Source of the DNA: Omphiscola glabra
Taxonomy: Eukaryota; Mollusca; Gastropoda; Lymnaeidae
DNA: 64,000 bases
Assembly (NCBI GenBank): GCA_964017045.1
Contig: OZ024796.1
Span: 20,173,510-20,237,509 of the forward strand
Direction of reading: 5' to 3'
A program made the position numbers and the translations under genes. Positions 45,207 to 55,740 of this stretch are shown in pieces. The notes under the pieces were generated by a model, which worked only from the letters and a program-made list of their open reading frames with translations, ran no database searches and was not told where the DNA came from. The first letter of the stretch is position 1. Each line of letters opens with the position of its first letter.

Positions 45207-46052
45207 GCTGACGAAGATCTTCAGATGATGCTGGAGCACTTGGAAGACAACGGTTACCTCAACAACACGTTACTGGTGATCATGGCTGATCACGGGTCCA
45301 GGTATACTGACGTCAGAAGAACTCTGTCAGGAAAACTGGAGGAGCGCATGCCGTATGTCAGTTTCCGGTTCCCGCCCTGGTTTGAAGATAAATATCCAGA
45401 CGTCGTGCAGAACGTGAGAACCAATGCGCAAAGACTCACAACCCCATTTGATATACACGAGACGTTTAAAGAGGTTCTCACATTTACAGGGGGCGGTGTG
45501 GGAAATGTTGAAAACCGTGGGATAAGTCTGTTTAAGGAGATTCCCAAAATCCGTACGTGTGCGCACGGTGACGTTGCACCACATTGGTGCGCATGTCTCT
45601 CATGGCATGAGGTCAGACCTAACAGTGACATCGGGAAGAGAGTTCTCCAAGCGGCGATAGACAATATCAACAGTTTTACAGCGCCGTATCGATCGGACTG
45701 TGTGGAACTGACCATTGGTCAAGTCTCTGCGATCAGTAAACACGTGCTGAGGGAAGAAGTGCTGAGATTTTCAGAGACGACAGGAGACAAGGGGGACAAA
45801 CCCGTCATGTCCGACTCACATGTCCACCCGTACAAGTCAATCTACCAGGTGACATTCTTCACAGAACCAGGTCATGGAGAGTTCGAAATCACACTGGAGC
45901 ACCTGGTGTTCCTGGACCAGATAACCCTAAACCCCAAGGCCATAAGTCGCATCAATAAATACGGCAGTGATCCTGCGTGCATACTGGACAAGAACCGTGA
46001 GATCAGACAGTTTTGTTACTGTAACAATAACAGCCTATCAAAAAGTCGGTAA
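45207..46052 (+). CDS. DUF229-domain protein B, exon 2 (C-terminal 281 aa)
   Basis: Starts after CACCAG| at GCT GAC GAA GAT, phase 0. It carries ADEDLQMMLEHL, LLVIMADHGSR, RFPPWFEDKYP, LTTPFDIHETFKEVLTF and the C-terminal ILDKNREIRQFCYC. The total protein is 664 aa. It differs from A at about 24 of 281 residues here, concentrated around the DHG loop (ARFADV versus SRYTDV) and in a variable segment near SDSHVHPYKS. Reading frame and splice sites are intact, so both copies look functional. Confidence 0.92.
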   Translation, partial: ADEDLQMMLEHLEDNGYLNNTLLVIMADHGSRYTDVRRTLSGKLEERMPYVSFRFPPWFEDKYPDVVQNVRTNAQRLTTPFDIHETFKEVLTFTGGGVGNVENRGISLFKEIPKIRTCAHGDVAPHWCACLSWHEVRPNSDIGKRVLQAAIDNINSFTAPYRSDCVELTIGQVSAISKHVLREEVLRFSETTGDKGDKPVMSDSHVHPYKSIYQVTFFTEPGHGEFEITLEHLVFLDQITLNPKAISRINKYGSDPACILDKNREIRQFCYCNNNSLSKSR

Positions 46053-46199
46053 CACTGGTTACAAAGGATAACAAACTTTACTGTTGACTATGTTGGTGTG
46101 ATATTTGACTCTGTTGGTGTGATTGCTGACTCTGTTGGTGCTATTGCTCTAATGATTTAATGAACAGAAAAAATTATAATGTGGTAAAAAAAAGGAATT

Positions 46200-46300
46200 T
46201 CTTCAATTAAGTTTAATTCTTTGGGCTGTAAACCTGAGATAGTAGTGTAACCAAAGTGTGTGTTGTATTACATGATTATATGCGACACCAATGGCTGTAT
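46200..46300. other. 3' flank of gene B
   Basis: Counterpart of the gene A 3' flank. The AATAAA seen in A is not evident here. Confidence 0.3.
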
Positions 46301-46309
46301 TTGGTCAGT

Positions 46310-46805
46310 TACAGATCCCACTTATCATGGATGTTTCAGGGCCCAGTAACTAACGTTTTAGGTCCCAATTATCATGCACGCTTCAGGACCCAGTTATCAC
46401 ACATGTTTCAGGGCACAGTCATTAATGTTTCAGGGCCCAGTTACCATGCATTTTTCAGGGCACAGTCATTAATGTTTCAGGGCCCAGTTATCACGCATGT
46501 TTCATGGCACAGTCATTAATGTTTCAGGGCACAGTCATTAATGTTTCAGTGCCCAGTTACCACGCATTTTTCAGAGCCAGGTCATTATGGATGTTTCAGG
46601 GCCCAGTTATCATGCATTTTTCAGAGCCAGGTCATTATGGATGTTTCAGGGCCCAGTTACCACGCATTTTTCAGAGCCAGGTCATTATGGATGTTTCAGG
46701 GCCCAGTTATCATGCATTTTTCAGAGCCAGGTCATTATGGATGTTTCAGGGCCCAGTTACCACGCATTTTTCAGAGCCAGGTCATTATGGATGTTTCAGG
46801 GTCGT
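46310..46805. repeat. 50-bp minisatellite, about 8-10 units
   Basis: Units carry GATGTTTCAGGGCCCAGTTA. Exact 50-base steps at 46581, 46631 and 46681, more degenerate to the left. ORFs of 88-112 codons are artefacts. Confidence 0.92.
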
Positions 46806-47400
46806 AGCGAGTGGCATTTACTTTTTCCTACAATAAATTATGTATTCTGTAATGCTGGACTGCCAGGACATTCGCAGGTTGGGCCTATGAGTATGAATGA
46901 AAAAAAATACTTTTTTGCTCTTTAGGCTGATTCTATTTCACGTATACTTTTACAGATAGTTTGTGGTTCATTTTTATGTTCACTTAGTGGGGGATCTTTT
47001 CTGTTTTCTTTGAGTATTTTATCTGAACCCCACTCCCACAACGCGCATTCCTTGTAGACAGTCAAGATTAACATTACAAGAAAGGCACGATCACTGCATG
47101 ACATACCATCTATTCACCATGCTATTGGCATAAGTTACCACTGTACTCTATAAAGAATATTTGTTGACCCACTTTCCATGTCATCAGCAGGACGTCACTC
47201 GAAATGTTAGACATTTACATGCAGCGCCTGCTATTGGGAACCGGCGTAGACATTTTGTTTGTTAATCACGCAAATCTGATCATGCAAAAAATTCATCAAC
47301 TTCATGGATCACTCATTGCGTCTACCCTACCACGATGAAAATTTGACAACTTAAGCTTCATAAATCTGTCCATCATGGCGCTGAACTCAAGTAGTTCCAA
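46806..47400. other. No gene recognised
   Basis: Single-copy sequence with only a 60-codon minus-strand ORF. Confidence 0.35.
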
Positions 47401-47404
47401 AAAG

Positions 47405-48080
47405 AAGCTTCTGCACCACTCAGTCCTTACATTGCACTGGACCACTCAGTCCTTACATTGCACTGTACCACTCAGTCCTTACATAGTACTGGACCACTCA
47501 GTCCTTACATTGCACTGTACCACTCAGTCCTTACATTGTACTGTACCACTCAGTCTTTACAGTGCACTGCACCACCCAATCCTTATATTGTACTGCACCA
47601 CTCAGTTCTTACATTGTAGGCACCACTCAGTTCTTACATTGCACTACACCACTCAGTCCTTACATTGCACTGTACCACTCAGTCCTTACATAGTACTGCA
47701 CCACTCAGTCCTTACATTGCACTGCACCACTCAGTCCTTACATTGCACTGCACCACCCAATCCTTATATTGTACTGCACCACTCAGTCCTTACAGTGCAC
47801 TGCACGACCCAAACCTTATATTGTACTGCATCACTCAGTCCTTACATTGCACTGCACCACTCAGTCCTTACAGTGCACTGCACCACCCAATCCTTATATT
47901 GTACTGCGCCACTCAGTCCTTACAGTGCACTGCACGACCCAAACCTTACATTGTACTGCACCACTCAGTCCTTACAGTGCACTGCACGACCCAAACCTTA
48001 TATTGTACTGCATAACTCAGTCCTTACAGTGCACTGCACCAACCAGTGCTTACATTGAACCGTACCACTCAGTTCTTAGT
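47405..48080. repeat. 26-bp minisatellite, about 26 copies
   Basis: Units of CCACTCAGTCCTTACATTGC-type sequence, with variant units (CACGACCCAAACCTTATATT) arranged in a recurring order that suggests block duplications. The 227-codon plus-strand ORF is a repeat artefact. Confidence 0.93.
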
Positions 48081-48785
48081 CCCGAAGAAATGTCCCCAAG
48101 ATCTAATAAAGTCTCATTTATGGGACCCATGTGTTTGCGCTGTAACTAATGTGACTGGCAATAAACTAGGACACACTTCTAAAGATAAGATTGGTGGAAT
48201 CACGCGGACACACACTCCCGTCCACTAAGCCAGTCTGGAAGAGTTATTCAAAAGCATGTGACCTGCAGGTCGGGTCTTTACTGGGGGGAAGTAAACATAT
48301 GAGTGTTTTATGTGGATTTATTAGCGGCGTTTACTGACGCAGTAATCGTGACATATTATTGGCATTTTTGCAGTAATCAAGTACTGGCAGAGTTCCTTGG
48401 AATAATTTGACGGGAACCAGTGACTCAGAGAAGTTTGCGTTATGTCTAAACGTTGGGTTTTGTCTGAATGCCTTTAAAGCACAATTAATTTTAAAAAGAA
48501 ATCATGTTTTAATAGAAGCTCATTTTTATTATGTGTTGTTGTTTAACAATATTATTTACATGAATAAGAATATATATATATATATATGTATACATACAAT
48601 CAGACTTATGTCTTGACAGTTAAGCGGGTTAAATGAGACTATCTGAAGTGAGAGAATGATAATTATGTGATTTGATTTGCACCTATGACAAAAATATAGT
48701 TAAAATATTACTGGATAAGAAGTGTTTTTTTTGGTTTTGTTTGGCTGTTGTTGAAATAATTCGTTTTTAAATGTTCTTATGTCGC
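48081..48785. other. No gene recognised
   Basis: AT-rich single-copy DNA with a TA microsatellite near 48572-48588. Confidence 0.35.
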
Positions 48786-48787
48786 CG

Positions 48788-49690
48788 CCCGTCCCATGAA
48801 GGTGTGAAGATGTTCGCCCTCTGTCTCATGTAGGTTGTGAAGATGTTCGCCCTCTGTCTCATGTAGGTGGTGAAGATGTTCGCCCTCTGTCTCATGTAGG
48901 TGGTGAAGATGTTCGCCCTCTGTCTCATGTAGGTGTGACGATGTTCGCCCTCTGTCTCATGTAGGTGGTGAAGATGTTCGCCCTCTGTCTCATGTAGTTT
49001 GTGAAGATGTTCGCCCTCTGTCTCATGTAGGTGGTGACGATGTTCGCCCTCTGTCTCATGTAGGTTGTGAAGATGTTCGCCCTCTGTCTCATGTAGGTTG
49101 TGAAGATGTTCGCCCTCTGTCTCATGTAGGTGGTGACGATGTTCGCCCTCTGTTTCATGTAGGTTGTGAAGATGTTCGCCCTCTGTCTCATGTAGGTTGT
49201 GAAGATGTTCGCCCTCTGTCTCATGTAGGTGGTGACGATGTTCGCCCTCTGTTTCATGTAGGTTGTGAAGATGTTCGCCCTCTGTCTCATGTAGGTGGTG
49301 ACGATGTTCGCCCTCTGTTTCATGTAGGTTGTGAAGATGTTCGCCCTCTGTCTCATGTAGGTTGTGAAGATGTTCGCCCTCTGTCTCATGTAGGTGGTGA
49401 CGATGTTCGCCCTCTGTTTCATGTAGGTTGTGAAGATGTTCGCCCTCTGTTTCATGTAGGTTGTGAAGATGTTCGCCCTCTGTCTCATGTAGGTTGTGAA
49501 GATGTTCGCCCTCTGTCTCATGTAGTTTGTGAAGATGTTCGCCCTCTGTCTCATGTAGTTTGTGAAGATGTTCGCCCTCTGTCTCATGTAGGTGTGACGA
49601 TGTTCGCCCTCTGTTTCATGTAGGTTGTGAAGATGTTCGCCCCCTGGTTCACGTAGGTGTGAAGATATTCACCCTCTGTCTCATGTAGGT
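48788..49690. repeat. 33-bp minisatellite, about 27 copies
   Basis: Units contain GAAGATGTTCGCCCTCTGTC. Variants GTTGTGAAG and GGTGACG alternate in blocks. The minus-strand frame reads MRQRANIFTTY repeats over 220 codons only because 33 is a multiple of three. Confidence 0.95.
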
Positions 49691-50705
49691 TGTGGAGATT
49701 CATGGAATATGTGAAATTTAAATCGTAACTTAACTTTCAGATCGTGAACATAGCTATTTATGAAAAATACATTTGTACTTAGAAAAAAAAAGCACTACAA
49801 AGTCTTTACAAGTAGCCCCAAAATTGAGCGATGGCTATATGCAAAACACGAACATTTTCTGACCACCCTTGTTTTCGGTGCCTAATACCCTAGGTACGCC
49901 CCTGCCTTCAAACATAATTATTTCCCCTTTGGGTTGGATATTTACTCGTGATCTTTGCAAAAGGGAAGACTACTGCTAATAACTTTGGTATGTATTTTTG
50001 AAAGTTATTCCTGAGTTTTCTACCCTGAAATGCTGCAAAGAAACAAAATCCCATCTCATATTAAGTCACTATGTTTTTTTTTTTTAAATGGATAACTTTG
50101 GTTATGGATCAAAAAGGGGAAATGTTAAAGAAAAGAAACCGTTTAATGGCCTTTACCTTAATGTGAATATGGCTTTGTCTGTGTATGTATATATTCATAT
50201 TTGTATTTTCCAAGGATCTTACTTTTTCAATTGCTGTACTATAAGTTGATATAGTTTTTATTTCTGTCTATTTGATCTTTTATTTTTATTGAAATTTAAC
50301 AGTATAATTAGATTGAATATTTTTAACGTAACTAGCTTTGGCGTCGTTTTTCTTCGCACACAGATTTTCAGTCCTTTCTTTACGTATTGTTAAACAGATG
50401 AGCTAAATCTTAAAAACGATTACATTAGTAAAAATCTTAAAACGGTGCAAATGAAATTTGGGGCTTTGCCAGGGAATTTGTACCCGTTTTCTTTCTTATT
50501 GCCGCCAATAACACAAAATATAGTTTTCACCGTACCAATACTAATTATGCTACTTTTATAAGTGTGCTCATTAAGCTTAATGTCATTAGATCATCAGTCG
50601 AAACATGAGACAAATATTCGCGAAAATATTTATTTTCCATTGCCAAAGAGTTAAGAACAAATGTAGCTCGTTCTGTTGTAAGGGATTTAATCATCGTCCG
50701 CTTAG
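49691..50705. other. No confident gene; possible decayed transposon text
   Basis: AT-rich. A 54-codon minus-strand stretch (about 50540-50705) is open and faintly like a transposase C-terminal tail, but this is too weak to call. Confidence 0.25.
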
Positions 50706-50714
50706 TGGATGAAA

Positions 50715-51210
50715 ATATGTTTTCTGAGGATGATCTGGCCTCAATATGTTGTCTGAGGATGATCTGGCCTCAATATGTTGTCTGAGGATGATCTGGCCTC
50801 AATATGTTGTCTGAGGATGATCTGGCCTCAATATGTTGTCTGAGGATGATCTGGCCTCAATATGTTGTCTGAGGATGATCTGGCCTCAATATGTTGTCTG
50901 AGGATGATCTGGCCTCAATATGTTTTCTGGGGATGATCTGGCCTCAATATGTTGTCTGAGGATGATCTGGCATCAATATGTTGTCTGAGGATGATCTGGC
51001 ATCAATATGTTGTCTGAGGATGATCTGGCCTCAATATGTTGTCTGAGGATGATCTGGCATCAATATGTTGTCTGAGGATGATCTGGCCTCAATATGTTGT
51101 CTGAGGATGATCTGGCCTCAATATGTTGTCTGAGGATGATCTGGCCTCAATATGTTGTCTGAGGATGATCTGGCCTCAATATGTTGTCTGAGGATGATCT
51201 GGCCTCAGTG
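50715..51210. repeat. 29-bp minisatellite, about 17 copies
   Basis: Highly homogeneous units of GAGGATGATCTGGCCTCAAT plus ATGTTGTCT, with rare CATCAA variants. Confidence 0.95.
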
Positions 51211-51334
51211 TAAGAACAAAATGATTCTAGTAAAAATCTCCAAATAAAGCTGAAGACAATGGAGCTAGATGCTCATAGAGAGCTACAAATAAAATTAAAA
51301 GATTGGGAAATAAGTGCAATGGAAAATAGACCTA

Positions 51335-51700
51335 CAGCTACCATCAGTAGGTAGACTTACGGCAACCACCAGTCAGTAGACCCACAGCTACCACCAGTCA
51401 GTAGACTTACAGCTACAACCAGTCAGTAGACCTACGGCAACTATCATTCAGTAGACCTACAGTTACCATCAGTGGGTAGACTTACGGCAACCACCAGTCA
51501 GTAGACCTACATCTACCATCAGTAGGTAGACTTACGGCTACCACCAGTCAGTAGACCTACAGCTACCACCAGTCAGTAGACCTACAGCTACCACCGGTCA
51601 GTAGACCTACAGCTACCACCGGTTAGTAGACCTACAGCTACCACCAGTCAGTAGACCTACAGCTACCACCAGTCAGTAGACCTACAGCTACCACCAGTCC
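51335..51700. repeat. 25-bp minisatellite, about 14 copies
   Basis: Units of AGTAGACCTACAGCTACCAC plus CAGTC. The left half is more degenerate than the right. Confidence 0.93.
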
Positions 51701-51719
51701 GGTTTGTGATACAATTACA

Positions 51720-52435
51720 TTCGCAACATCAGACAAAAGATAAACAATCCAAATATTTTGTGTCCTTGAACGCTGAGCAGCTTATGGACTATACGCGTGT
51801 AAAGTCATTACGGTGTGTGCTCGGAGCTTACCGTAAAAAAGTTTAGGGAGTAGTTGAAAAACGATGGCCAAACACACTTCGAGTTTCTAAGAGAAAAGGA
51901 ACGGCTCATGAAAATTATGGCTTCACGCAAAGAACATAGACACAGACTCGATCTGATGGAGGAGTTCAGGAATTGTGTTCGCTTGGACGCATGGACTTGG
52001 CGAAGATGATGTGCAAAAGGCAGCAGCATTAGCTACGACTTCGGCATCTCGCATTAGTTCTCCAAGAGCATGCTCGACACAGAACAAGACGCGCACCACA
52101 TAGCAACACTATCACCTTACAGCACACCTCAACAAATATCAAACAAGTCTGACGCAAAAGGATCAAGTCCAAGGGACATCTGTGCCTATTGTAAAAAGGA
52201 AGGCCATAAGAAAATCAAGTTTGGAAACTCAAGAAGAACAATGAAGACCGCGCGTCCTGTTCAACCACACAAAGTATCCGCTTTTGCGTCTCGTCATACA
52301 TCTGGAAACATATATTGGAAATCCCACTATAGTGCTCTCCTCCAGATGTCCATCTTTGGAAGACCAAACAATGTCTATTATCAAACGACTGACAGATTCT
52401 TTAAATGCTGGAATGGGTTGAAAAGTATCTCATGA
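51720..52435 (+). pseudogene. Decayed retrotransposon gag-like fragment
   Basis: Plus-strand translation shows capsid-like text LNAEQLMDYTRVKSLRCVLG near 51760, and later a zinc-knuckle remnant CAYCKKEGHKKIKF (about 52180-52222) in which the last Cys of CCHC is lost. Stops and frameshifts are common. Probably from a Gypsy-type element, next to an integrase remnant on the other strand. Confidence 0.55.
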
Positions 52436-52800
52436 TCTGATTTGGTTTGCCTTCTACCTCACAAGCATGACACCATCTGCAGTACTCAACCACATCTTTC
52501 CTCATTTTGGGTCAAAAAGAGTGCGACGTTATTTTCTTATTAGTCTTGTTTATTCCAAAATGGTCTGAAAGTGGTGAGTCCGGGGCTAAGTTGGGTATAT
52601 CGTTCCGGCAAGGGGGTAGGAACTGCTAGTCGATGATATACCCTCCATTCTTCGTCAGATGTTGCGTCTGGAGATCGACATTTTCTTGTAGATAGTAGCG
52701 TACAGGAACACGTCCAACTTCTTCTAGGGTCAAAGCGTTCTCTCTCTCGAAGTTTAGCAATGACTGCAGCACCCTTTTGCTCTTCGATAAGCTGCAGTCA
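52436..52800 (-). pseudogene. Gypsy-type integrase N-terminal (HHCC) fragment
   Basis: Minus-strand translation gives SPLSDHFGINKTNKKITSHF, then FWPKMRKDVVEYCRWCHACE and VEGKPNQ. This is the H2C2 zinc-binding region of Ty3/Gypsy integrases (H...H lost in part, CxxC present). Upstream on the same strand is YYLQENVDLQ-like pol text. It is broken by stops. It abuts the gag fragment in opposite orientation. Confidence 0.7.
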
Positions 52801-53595
52801 AGTTGGTGTCTTGTGATTATTTGACTCTTCCAAAAGTCTTGCTAAAATGTTGATCCCGGATTAATATCAGGATTGGCAATTTCAAATTTGAGTGAAATCT
52901 CTTAATTTAGATGTTCTCTCTACATTTCACTCTTCGGTGCGTTATCTTTTCTTTGTCTACACACGTGACATTTTAAGACTTTCGTGCCAGAGTTCACCTG
53001 GTGAACGTCGCGAAAAAATACCTGGTCGACGGGGGGCGGGTTGACACTTGTGTCGCTCAGGTCATCGCGGTTGACCGCGTCAGCTTCATTGAGTGAACGG
53101 GTGGGTTGGTGAGCACGGATCTACTTTTCCGTTTTATGCCTAGGTAAAGAGTTAAGACACTTTAACCAGCATTTTGTAAGCATTAGATATATATATATAA
53201 AAATGTAAATAATTCTACTTTTGTCGATAATTTAATAAAAAAATTTCCATGCCTGAAAGCAGAAAATAAAATATATTAAAAACCAAATAAAAAAAAAGAC
53301 TTTCTATAAGATAAGAGTTAAAACGTAATAAAATGTAGAAATTAAATAATTTTTTTTCTAAAATACATTGCGTAAAAATGTTTTTGCAGATTTTTTTTTT
53401 TAAATTAGTAAAAAATTACAGCATTTTTTTTGGGGGTCTACATTGAATATGAATACTTTCGCTTCACATAGTGGTCATCTAAACTTCTGAACATCCTTCC
53501 TTTTTTTTAAAATGCAATTTAATAATAATTTCATTTGGAGATTTTTGAGCTTATGGCCCTGATAATAGCACATGATGGATATAACTCTAGCTCTT
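52801..53595. other. No gene recognised
   Basis: Single-copy. A short GC-richer patch (53000-53110) is followed by AT-rich DNA with several T and A runs. Confidence 0.3.
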
Positions 53596-53619
53596 CATCT
53601 TGAGATTCAGTAGCTCAGT

Positions 53620-53735
53620 CTTTCAAACAGACTGTCACCCAGTCTGTCACGCAGAATTTCACACAAAGTGTCAAACAGATTGTCACACAGAAATTCACAC
53701 AGAATGTCACCCAGACTATCACAAATATCTTCATC
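53620..53735. repeat. Short degenerate repeat (about 20-bp)
   Basis: Imperfect recurrence of CAGACTGTCACCCAG-like text, five to six times. Confidence 0.55.
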
Positions 53736-53739
53736 AAGA

Positions 53740-55215
53740 CTGTCCCCCACTGCCACCACTCCCCCCCCCACAGACAGTCACCCCGAAATGTCACCTAGGC
53801 TGTCACATAAACTGCAACCAATTACTGTCCACCAGATGGACCCAAACTTTGACCGCAAGTCTTGCTGTCATTCAGATTGTTCCACTGGGTTGACTTGTGA
53901 TGCCACCAACAGCCTCACAACTATTAATAGTTCTGTTACTTTGACCATATAAAGATGACAAAAACATCATGATGTACTTCTTTCTAGCGATGAACATAAT
54001 GTTGTTGATGCATACTCTTTTCTCGACCACTACTTTTATATGCTGGTCAAGAAGGTGTTTCTCGACATAAATGACATATTCAATATGATGAGATGAACAT
54101 TTATATATATATATATATATATAAACAATATTTTGACTAATATTTTATGTTGTTCTAATAACCATTAAATGTATTTAATTATATTTAATTTATCTATTAA
54201 AACCACTTGTTTTCAGGTTGTTATGTAATGTAATACAATGAATGATTCTAACAGACCGTTATATAAAATGCTATAAAATGAGATGATCATAACAGACTAT
54301 GTTACGTGATACAATAAGATTATCACAACAGAAAGAAATAGTTTGTTGGAATCTCTACCTGTATCTGACTATTGATCTAATGCTTTAAAATGAACCACGA
54401 AAAAAGGATTTCACAATGTTTAAAAACATCTATTTCTTCAAAATGTCCGCGCCAAATTATCATATGGAAAATAATGACAATATTAGTACATGCTTAATAA
54501 TGCTAAATAAAGACACAATTAGTACATGTAAATATGGTAAACATTATTTTCATTGCTTGACTTGACTAAGAACTGTGTAAATAAGTGGAAATTTAGAGGG
54601 AAATGTCATTCACAATGTCCAATAATCTGGACATTTTGTGCAATATCGATCAACAAATCCAAAAGGAAAAAATCAGTTGATCACGTGACAGTAGATTTGA
54701 AGGAACCTGTCTTAGGTCATAGTTCACATTGGCTTAGGTCATAGTTCACATTTATGGGCGTGTCAACATGAAAATTTGAAAGGGTGAATTTAAAAGACTC
54801 ACAATCATTTCCCGTGTTAGCTCAATTTCACCCATTCTCCAAATATTTTGTCACAAAACAAATTTTGATTCAAAGAAAGTCATTTATTTGTGAAGCCATC
54901 AATTTTTCTCTACAGTAAATCTCAAGTTATTTCGGAAACTAGTGAAATGAGTGACTTAAATCTTGACGGATTTTGGAAAAACTCCGCTTCTTTTTTTTTG
55001 ACGGGTGACAGCTAGTAATAGACAAAGAATCAGAAACAGGACTCCACTAACTTTTGTGTATGGCGACAGACGGATCACAACTAACAATAAATCAAATTCA
55101 GAAATGTGAAAAGGTTTTCGTGGATTTTGTTAACTGAAATAATTGTATTTTTTTTAAAGCTAAAACAAAATCGGTATAAATTAAATAGATGGATAAAATG
55201 TCCATGTTTAATGTA
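53740..55215. other. No gene recognised
   Basis: AT-rich, with a TA microsatellite at about 54104-54123 and a 22-bp direct duplication at 54712-54752 (CTTAGGTCATAGTTCACATT). Confidence 0.4.
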
Positions 55216-55216
55216 T

Positions 55217-55700
55217 ACCTAAAAGGTCACACACTTTTCACGGAGTAGAAAGTCCATAGTTTGCTGCACATTGATATCCCCATTAACTTCTTGCTTACAT
55301 GCAAGCAGATGCCATGGAATAGGGTTTGTCATTTCTAAGACCGGAAAACGTCGCATCGCATTACCTAATGTTACTATTTTTAGTCAAAGTTTCGTAAAGC
55401 ATAACTTCTAACAATGTATTTCCGCATATATTTAGCAGTAACAATATGTGAAATTTTTTTGCAAAATAAAGTTGCATATACATCGTCGTCTATGTTAATG
55501 CTCACATCAACGAAGACGTACTGAACAGCCGTTGAGAGATTGGCCAAACGGAATACCAGGATGGTTTTTATTAATAACTTATTGACATTGGCCAGACTGT
55601 ACCCCGGATGTTCTATTAATATATTTCCGCCATTAAATGACAAACCCTATAAGACAGCTCTTGAAATATTTCGTTTCCTGATTCGAATTTATGTAATTGG
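55217..55700. pseudogene. Possible ankyrin-repeat gene remnants, inverted arms
   Basis: On the minus strand a 50-codon stretch (about 55369-55218) reads LEMTNPIPWHLLACKQE, then VNGDINVQQTMDFLLREK, which has ankyrin-like spacing. On the plus strand near 55630 LNDKPYKTALEI has a similar look. The two share a 16-bp inverted sequence, ATAGGGTTTGTCATTT (55319-55334) and AAATGACAAACCCTAT (55635-55650). No intact reading frame. The assignment is tentative. Confidence 0.25.
55567..55572 (-). terminator. Candidate poly(A) signal for the orphan ORF
   Basis: AATAAA on the minus strand, about 170 bases beyond the stop codon of the 55741-57165 ORF. Position is plausible; no other evidence. Confidence 0.3.
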
Positions 55701-55740
55701 GTCTAGCATAGTTCCACGTTGTACATTAAAAACCCCCACC

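Larger units (their letters stand above)
35600..46200 (+). repeat. Segmental duplication unit B (with DUF229 gene B)
   Basis: Partner of unit A, with the same order of upstream segments, exons, intron blocks and 3' flank. It is shorter than A because it lacks A's nested LTRs, MITEs and several arrays, but it has its own solo LTR (40698-41318), LINE fragment (43165-43787) and arrays. Confidence 0.8.

Noticed and set aside
47375..48149. Overlapping ORFs of 116-227 codons
   Set aside because: 26-bp array. Three frames are all open, with Cys-Thr-rich repeats, which is typical of repeat artefacts.
48925..49587. 220-codon minus-strand ORF of 11-residue repeats
   Set aside because: Purely a 33-bp minisatellite. 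No flanking coding sequence or splice context.
50540..50705. Transposase tail on the minus strand
   Set aside because: Only about 54 open codons with faint resemblance and no defining motif.
52070..52435. A 121-codon zinc-knuckle protein as a host gene
   Set aside because: The knuckle lacks its last Cys and is surrounded by decayed Gypsy-type text, so it fits a retrotransposon relic better.
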